Source: Prevotellaceae bacterium UBA6417 (GTDB lineage Bacteria; Bacteroidota; Bacteroidia; Bacteroidales; Bacteroidaceae). Taken from it: 47,823 nucleotides of DNA. Under the pieces are notes generated by a model, which searched no databases, was not told the origin of the DNA, and saw nothing but the letters and a program-made list of their open reading frames with translations. The position numbers and the translations under genes are program-made. The DNA lies in NCBI GenBank assembly GCA_002439755.1, contig DJPH01000040.1, positions 13,717-61,539 of the forward strand, in the 5' to 3' direction. Below, one piece after another: positions 43,425-47,823 of this stretch; within the stretch, counting starts at the first letter, position 1; each line of letters opens with the position of its first letter.

Positions 43425-44105
43425 ATGAAAAAATTAGCATTAGGAATGGCAATGATTATTGCCGCAGGCGCATCATGCACCCAAAAGCCCAAAGGTGGCG
43501 AAGCCACAGCAGCAGATTCAACATCAGCAATCCGCATTAACTGCCTGGTAAGTGTAACACCTGAAACACGCGATTCGGTCATCGCACTCAGCAAAGAACT
43601 GGTTGACTCATCACTCAATGATGCAGGTAATATCGACTACGCTCTCTACGAAAGCGCTACAGATTCCAACTCGCTGATCATCTTCGAAACATGGAAAGAC
43701 CAAGCTTCACTTGACAAGCATTCTGCATCGCCACACTTCACGAGATTGGTTCCGGCCATCCAGAAACTTAGTGATATGACCATACAGATTTTCAACAATG
43801 GAGCTGCCACAAACGATACCCTGCGTCTGAACTGCATGGTAAAAGTTCCTGCAGAAGTTCGCGATGATGTAATCAACCTGTACAAAGAACTTGTAAAATC
43901 CACAAGAGCAGACGACGAAGGAATGATAGACTATGACCTATACTTGAACTCAAATGATCCGACCGACATGATGGTATTTGAGACATGGAAAGACCAGGCA
44001 TCGCTTGACAAGCATTCGGCTTCTCCGCATTTTAAGCGTTTGGTTCCTCAAATCTCTGAAAAGGCGAAATCCAATGTCGAGAAATTCAATATGACAAAAG
44101 AATAA
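43425..44105 (+). CDS. Lipoprotein with two tandem ABM (antibiotic biosynthesis monooxygenase) domains
   Basis: A 226-residue lipoprotein (IIAAGASC lipobox, Cys18). Two copies of a roughly 95-residue dimeric ferredoxin-like ABM fold follow: IRINCLVSVTPETRDSVIALSKELVDSSL and LRLNCMVKVPAEVRDDVINLYKELVKST. Each has FETWKDQASLDKHSASPHF near its end, identical in both copies, so this is a recent or constrained internal duplication. ABM domains act in haem degradation, quinone oxidation or as non-enzymatic modules, usually as dimers; the fusion would make an intramolecular dimer. Substrate unknown. A hairpin terminator follows. Confidence 0.85.
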   Translation: MKKLALGMAMIIAAGASCTQKPKGGEATAADSTSAIRINCLVSVTPETRDSVIALSKELVDSSLNDAGNIDYALYESATDSNSLIIFETWKDQASLDKHSASPHFTRLVPAIQKLSDMTIQIFNNGAATNDTLRLNCMVKVPAEVRDDVINLYKELVKSTRADDEGMIDYDLYLNSNDPTDMMVFETWKDQASLDKHSASPHFKRLVPQISEKAKSNVEKFNMTKE

Positions 44106-44131
44106 CAGCACCCTTATTCATACGTAAAACA

Positions 44132-44164
44132 GCGGCCGCAAGGAGTAAAATCCATTGCGGCCGC
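44132..44164 (+). terminator. Terminator of the ABM lipoprotein gene
   Basis: A perfect 10-bp stem GCGGCCGCAA/TTGCGGCCGC with a 13-base loop, followed by CATTTTATT. Confidence 0.8.
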
Positions 44165-44187
44165 CATTTTATTATGAAGTTCAAAGA

Positions 44188-44946
44188 TTAATCGTTCAGC
44201 TTGGCTTTGATGAAGTTGCGGTTGAGACGAGCAATATTGGCAATTGTCTCATTCTTAGGACACACGGCCTCGCATGCACGGGTATTTGTACAGTTCCCGA
44301 AGCCTAACTCATCCATTTTAGCAACCATTGCCTTGGCACGCTTTGCTGCTTCGGGCTTGCCTTGCGGAAGAAGTGCAAACTGGCTTACCTTTGAAGAAAC
44401 AAACAACATGGCCGAACCGTTTTTGCAAGCGGCCACACAAGCACCGCAGCCAATACAAGTTGCGCAGTCCATTGCCTCATCTGCATCGTCCTTGGGAATA
44501 AGGATAGCATTTGCATCCTGAGGAGCACCGGTACGAACGGAAATGTATCCGCCGGCCTGCTGAATCTTATCAAAAGCCGAACGGTCTACCATGCAGTCTT
44601 TGATAACGGGGAAACCGGCCGAACGCCAAGGCTCAACTGTAATGACATCGCCATCCTTGAAGCGACGCATGTAGAGCTGGCAAGTTGTGGCGCCACGCTC
44701 TGTCTTACCATGAGGCGTACCATTAATATACAGCGAGCACATGCCACAGATACCTTCACGGCAATCGTGGTCAAACACAAACGGCTCTTGCTTTTCTTCA
44801 ACCAACTGTTCATTCAAGATGTCGAGCATTTCGAGGAATGAAGTGTCACCCGGAATGTCTTTCATCTCGCGTTCATCGAAATGTCCTTTATCCTTAGGAC
44901 CGTTCTGACGCCAATAACGTAATGTGAAACTTATATTTTTGTCCAT
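44188..44946 (-). CDS. frdB: Succinate dehydrogenase/fumarate reductase iron-sulfur subunit
   Basis: A 252-residue subunit that passes electrons between the flavoprotein and the membrane cytochrome. The [2Fe-2S] ligands are in CREGICGMC (Cys62, Cys67, Cys70) with Cys89. The [4Fe-4S] and [3Fe-4S] ligands are in CATCIGCGACVAAC (Cys161 to Cys174) and CTNTRACEAVC (Cys219 to Cys229). All positions are intact. It is the last gene of the operon, 24 bp after the flavoprotein stop. In anaerobic Bacteroidales this complex works as a fumarate reductase in succinate production. Confidence 0.96.
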   Translation of the reverse strand: MDKNISFTLRYWRQNGPKDKGHFDEREMKDIPGDTSFLEMLDILNEQLVEEKQEPFVFDHDCREGICGMCSLYINGTPHGKTERGATTCQLYMRRFKDGDVITVEPWRSAGFPVIKDCMVDRSAFDKIQQAGGYISVRTGAPQDANAILIPKDDADEAMDCATCIGCGACVAACKNGSAMLFVSSKVSQFALLPQGKPEAAKRAKAMVAKMDELGFGNCTNTRACEAVCPKNETIANIARLNRNFIKAKLND

Positions 44947-44970
44947 TGTATTTCAAATTAAGAAGTTCTA

Positions 44971-46917
44971 CTATACCTTATAATTACGGGTCTTTACTTC
45001 GATGGCCTCGTACTTCAAAGGTTCTTTATACATGACAGGCTCTTTATCGTCATCGCCCTGATATTCCCAACAGCTTACATAGAAGCAATTCTTATCGTCA
45101 CGCTTAGCTTCGCCTTCCTCGGTCTGATATTCCTCGCGGAAGTGTCCGCCGCAGCTTTCATTGCGGTTCAATGCATCGAAAGCTATCAATTGTCCCATAA
45201 GGATAAAGTCGTAAAGACGCACAGCCTTGTCAAGCTCAAGGTTCATGCCATCCTGATTGCCGGGAACAAACACATGTTCTTCAAATTCCTTGCGCAAATC
45301 TTTAAGCATGCCCAAAGCTTTTTCCAGGCCTTCTTTTGTACGAGCCATTCCAACGTACTCCCACATGATATGACCCAGCTTCTTGTGAATGGAATCAACC
45401 GATTCATCACCCTGGACAGCCATGATTTTATCCATCTTTGCCTGTACGGCCTTTTCTGCGGCAACAAATTCAGGAGCATCGGTCTTAAAGCGAGGCACCG
45501 TAATCTGATCGCTCAGATAATTTTGGATGGTATAAGGCAAAACGAAGTAACCATCGGCCAATCCTTGCATCAGTGCAGATGCACCCAAACGGTTGGCACC
45601 GTGATCGGAGAAGTTGCATTCACCGATGGCGAACAGTCCAGGAACAGATGTCTGCAATTCATAATCAACCCACAAACCGCCCATTGTATAGTGTATGGCA
45701 GGATATATCATCATAGGATTGTCATAAGGATTTACGTCTGTAATCTCTTCGTACATGTCAAAAAGGTTGCCATAACGCTGCTCTACGACATCACGACCCA
45801 ATCGGTTGATTGCTTCTGAGAAATCAAGGAATACAGCCAATCCGGTATTGTTTACGCCAAAGCCTTTGTCGCAACGTTCCTTGGCTGCACGGCTTGCCAC
45901 ATCACGCGGAACAAGGTTACCAAATGCGGGATAACGACGCTCCAGATAGTAGTCGCGGTCTTCTTCGGGAATATCACGTCCTTGTATTTCGCCTCTTTGC
46001 AGCTTCTTGGCATCCTCTAATTTCTTCGGCACCCATATACGTCCGTCATTGCGCAGTGACTCCGACATCAATGTCAGCTTCGACTGCTTGTCGCCATGCA
46101 CGGGAATGCAGGTCGGGTGAATCTGGACGAATGCGGGATTGGCAAAATAAGCGCCTTTGCGATAAGCCGCAATTGCCGCAGAGCAGTTACAGCCCATGGC
46201 GTTGGTTGAGAGGAAATAGGTGTTGCCATATCCGCCGGTAGCCAATACTACTGTATGAGCAGCAAAACGTTCCAATTTGCCTGTCACGATGTTTTTGGCA
46301 ATGATACCACGGGCACGGCCGTCAATGATAACGACATCCTCCATCTCGTAACGGGTATACAGCTCAACGGTACCTTCATGAACCTGACGCATCAGGGCAG
46401 AATAAGCACCGAGCAAAAGCTGCTGGCCTGTCTGTCCCTTTGCATAGAATGTACGGCTTACTTGAACACCACCGAAAGAACGGTTAGCCAACAAACCTCC
46501 GTATTCACGGGCAAAAGGAACACCCTGGGCCACACATTGGTCGATGATGCTGGCACTTACTTCGGCCAGACGGTAAACATTGGCTTCACGGGCACGATAG
46601 TCACCACCTTTTACTGTATCATAGAACAAGCGATAGACAGAATCACCGTCGTTCTGATAGTTCTTGGCAGCGTTGATACCACCTTGGGCAGCAATCGAGT
46701 GAGCGCGGCGGGGAGAATCCTGAATGCAGAAATTCTTCACCTTAAATCCCATCTCGCCCAATGACGCAGCTGCACTGGCACCAGCCAAACCCGTTCCTAC
46801 TACTATAATATCAAGTTTACGCTTGTTGGCCGGATTGACCAGCTTCTGATGTGCCTTAAAGTTGGTCCATTTCTCTGAAATAGGACCTTCAGGTATTTTA
46901 GAATTTATCGTAGTCAT
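44971..46917 (-). CDS. frdA: Succinate dehydrogenase/fumarate reductase flavoprotein subunit
   Basis: A 648-residue catalytic subunit with covalent FAD. The FAD-binding GxGxxG-type segment is DIIVVGTGLAGASAAASLGE, and RRAHSIAAQGGINAAKNY carries the His that links FAD. The active-site region QIHPTCIP, GANRLGASALMQGL and YHTMGGL-like HYTMGGLWVDY are present. The long form with the C-terminal extension ending KYEAIEVKTRNYKV is typical of the B-type enzymes of Bacteroidetes. It lies 31 bp after the cytochrome gene stop and 24 bp before the iron-sulfur gene. Confidence 0.96.
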   Translation of the reverse strand: MTTINSKIPEGPISEKWTNFKAHQKLVNPANKRKLDIIVVGTGLAGASAAASLGEMGFKVKNFCIQDSPRRAHSIAAQGGINAAKNYQNDGDSVYRLFYDTVKGGDYRAREANVYRLAEVSASIIDQCVAQGVPFAREYGGLLANRSFGGVQVSRTFYAKGQTGQQLLLGAYSALMRQVHEGTVELYTRYEMEDVVIIDGRARGIIAKNIVTGKLERFAAHTVVLATGGYGNTYFLSTNAMGCNCSAAIAAYRKGAYFANPAFVQIHPTCIPVHGDKQSKLTLMSESLRNDGRIWVPKKLEDAKKLQRGEIQGRDIPEEDRDYYLERRYPAFGNLVPRDVASRAAKERCDKGFGVNNTGLAVFLDFSEAINRLGRDVVEQRYGNLFDMYEEITDVNPYDNPMMIYPAIHYTMGGLWVDYELQTSVPGLFAIGECNFSDHGANRLGASALMQGLADGYFVLPYTIQNYLSDQITVPRFKTDAPEFVAAEKAVQAKMDKIMAVQGDESVDSIHKKLGHIMWEYVGMARTKEGLEKALGMLKDLRKEFEEHVFVPGNQDGMNLELDKAVRLYDFILMGQLIAFDALNRNESCGGHFREEYQTEEGEAKRDDKNCFYVSCWEYQGDDDKEPVMYKEPLKYEAIEVKTRNYKV

Positions 46918-46948
46918 ATTTTGTGTTTTAAGTTAGTTTGTAATCCTG

Positions 46949-47626
46949 TTAGCAACTGGCACCGCAAAAAGCGAACTTCAGCACTACAACGATAAAGAGA
47001 AGAATTACTACAGAAGCCCATATATTGCCTATGCACTTCCAACGGTTGAACCACACCTTGCCATTGATGCCCAATGTCTGGATGGCACTCCAAAAACCAT
47101 GAGTCAAATGGAACCAGATGGCTACGAACCACACGATGTAAAGCACAGCCATCAACGGATTGCCGAATGTCATGCGCATCAGCTCGGTACCGTCGGTCGG
47201 ATCAACGCAAGCACCGGTGGATATGCCGGTCAGTTCGGCAAACATCATGTTGTAAAAGAAACCATAGAAGTGCAGTACCAGACCAACAATGATGATGACA
47301 CCCAGAACGAACATGTTTTGAGATGCCCATTCCACTTTTGCCGGTTTGTCTACCACAGCATAACGATTGTCTCCGCGGGCACGTTTGTTCTGCAATGTCA
47401 AAATCAAAGCAAAAACAAAGTGAATCACGGCCAAAGCGCCCAAGCCCAAAGTTCCGGCAACTGCATACCAGTTGGCTCCGAGCATGGCACATACTTCATT
47501 GTAGGCATCTCCGCTGAAGAGAGCCACCGCATTCATGCAAGCATGAAATGTCAGGAAAAGAACGAGGCAAAGGCCGGTAACCGACATAACCACTTTCTTT
47601 CCAATGGATGAATTAATTAACCACAT
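46949..47626 (-). CDS. frdC: Succinate dehydrogenase/fumarate reductase cytochrome b subunit
   Basis: A 225-residue B-type membrane anchor with five hydrophobic helices that carries two haems and the quinone site. Helix 1 is KKVVMSVTGLCLVLFLTFHACMNAVALF, with the candidate haem-ligand His in TFHACMN. Others are LGALAVIHFVFALILTL, MFVLGVIIIVGLVLHFYGFFYN, AVLYIVWFVAIWFHLTHGFWSAIQTLG and NIWASVVILLFIVVVLKFAF. The start MWLINSSIGKK is typical. It is the first gene of the operon and is preceded by a consensus promoter. Confidence 0.94.
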   Translation of the reverse strand: MWLINSSIGKKVVMSVTGLCLVLFLTFHACMNAVALFSGDAYNEVCAMLGANWYAVAGTLGLGALAVIHFVFALILTLQNKRARGDNRYAVVDKPAKVEWASQNMFVLGVIIIVGLVLHFYGFFYNMMFAELTGISTGACVDPTDGTELMRMTFGNPLMAVLYIVWFVAIWFHLTHGFWSAIQTLGINGKVWFNRWKCIGNIWASVVILLFIVVVLKFAFCGASC

Positions 47627-47709
47627 AAATAATTGAATTGTTTTAGTTTATATTATCTCTATCTTTCCCGTCTATAGTCCTCTTCGCTGCCGTGCAGAAA
47701 AAGACAGTG

Positions 47710-47740
47710 CAAATTTACCTTTTTCCCCTCTTTTAACAAA
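47710..47740 (-). promoter_or_regulatory. Promoter of the frdCAB operon
   Basis: On the minus strand TTTG (47737-47740) and TAAATTTG (47710-47717) are exactly 19 bp apart. The leader is about 77 nt. The remaining 83 bases to the window edge hold no supported gene. Confidence 0.82.
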
Positions 47741-47823
47741 GGAATTGAATACATTAAAAGCCACACGAAGAAAAATCCAGCCTATTATTTAATGTGAGTG
47801 CGATGAAATCAGAACAAGGCCGG

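Noticed and set aside
47803..47823. Possible start of a plus-strand gene (ATGAAATCAGAACAAGG) at the right edge
   Set aside because: Only seven codons are visible and no -7 box precedes it, so it cannot be supported.

Overview
The window is a stretch of chromosome from a Bacteroidales bacterium, most likely of the Prevotellaceae/Bacteroidaceae type. The evidence is the promoter style (TAnnTTTG -7 boxes, several with TTTG 19 bp upstream, no Shine-Dalgarno), the B-type fumarate reductase operon in the order cytochrome b, flavoprotein, iron-sulfur protein, and many secreted proteins of gut Bacteroidales families (GH43, GH95, M60 peptidase, hybrid membrane AraC regulator, Big_5 lipoprotein, DUF3108, GH3-like acyl-adenylating enzyme). 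The genus call is inference. No phage, transposase, rRNA or CRISPR array is visible.

Layout. 1-2400 (minus): end of a LicD-type gene, an RluA-type pseudouridine synthase, fabG and a TetR regulator. 2557-2716: an initiator-type tRNA-Met with promoter and terminator. 2767-2998: the first of three copies of a palindrome-rich intergenic repeat. 3044-7440 (plus): a tight five-gene operon of HPr-kinase-like protein, S26-type peptidase, PqqD-like protein, nucleotidyltransferase and ABC exporter. This resembles the tailoring and export half of a phosphorylated lasso-peptide (RiPP) cluster, but no cyclase and no precursor peptide is visible. 7442-11209: membrane AraC regulator, a GH43 plus DUF4488-like pair, and a methyltransferase. 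11245-11743 is gene-free.

11808-22027 holds two large secreted proteins in divergent orientation, flanking rlmH and the second repeat copy: an M60-like metallopeptidase with trefoil-like modules, and a 1,775-residue protein with four diverged discoidin-like repeats. Both end in the same kind of C-terminal sorting-type module. 22206-27821 (minus): comM, a TlpA-like lipoprotein without its CxxC, a TPR/OmpA-like lipoprotein, an O-methyltransferase and aroQ. 27874-33243 (plus): xerD, then a GH3-like enzyme, a Big_5 lipoprotein and a DUF3108 protein.

33271-33435 is the third repeat copy, followed by ychF, lgt and a GH95 alpha-L-fucosidase whose start codon overlaps the lgt stop. 38076-41997 (minus): a Gfo/Idh/MocA oxidoreductase and a large secreted protein of unknown function. 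42173-44105 (plus): acyltransferase 3 and a lipoprotein with two ABM domains. 44188-47626 (minus): frdCAB, driven by a textbook Bacteroidetes promoter.

The two items most worth following are the cyclase-less RiPP-like operon and the dispersed palindromic repeat family. Every copy of the repeat lies between two plus-strand genes, and two copies start within about 30 bp of a stop codon.
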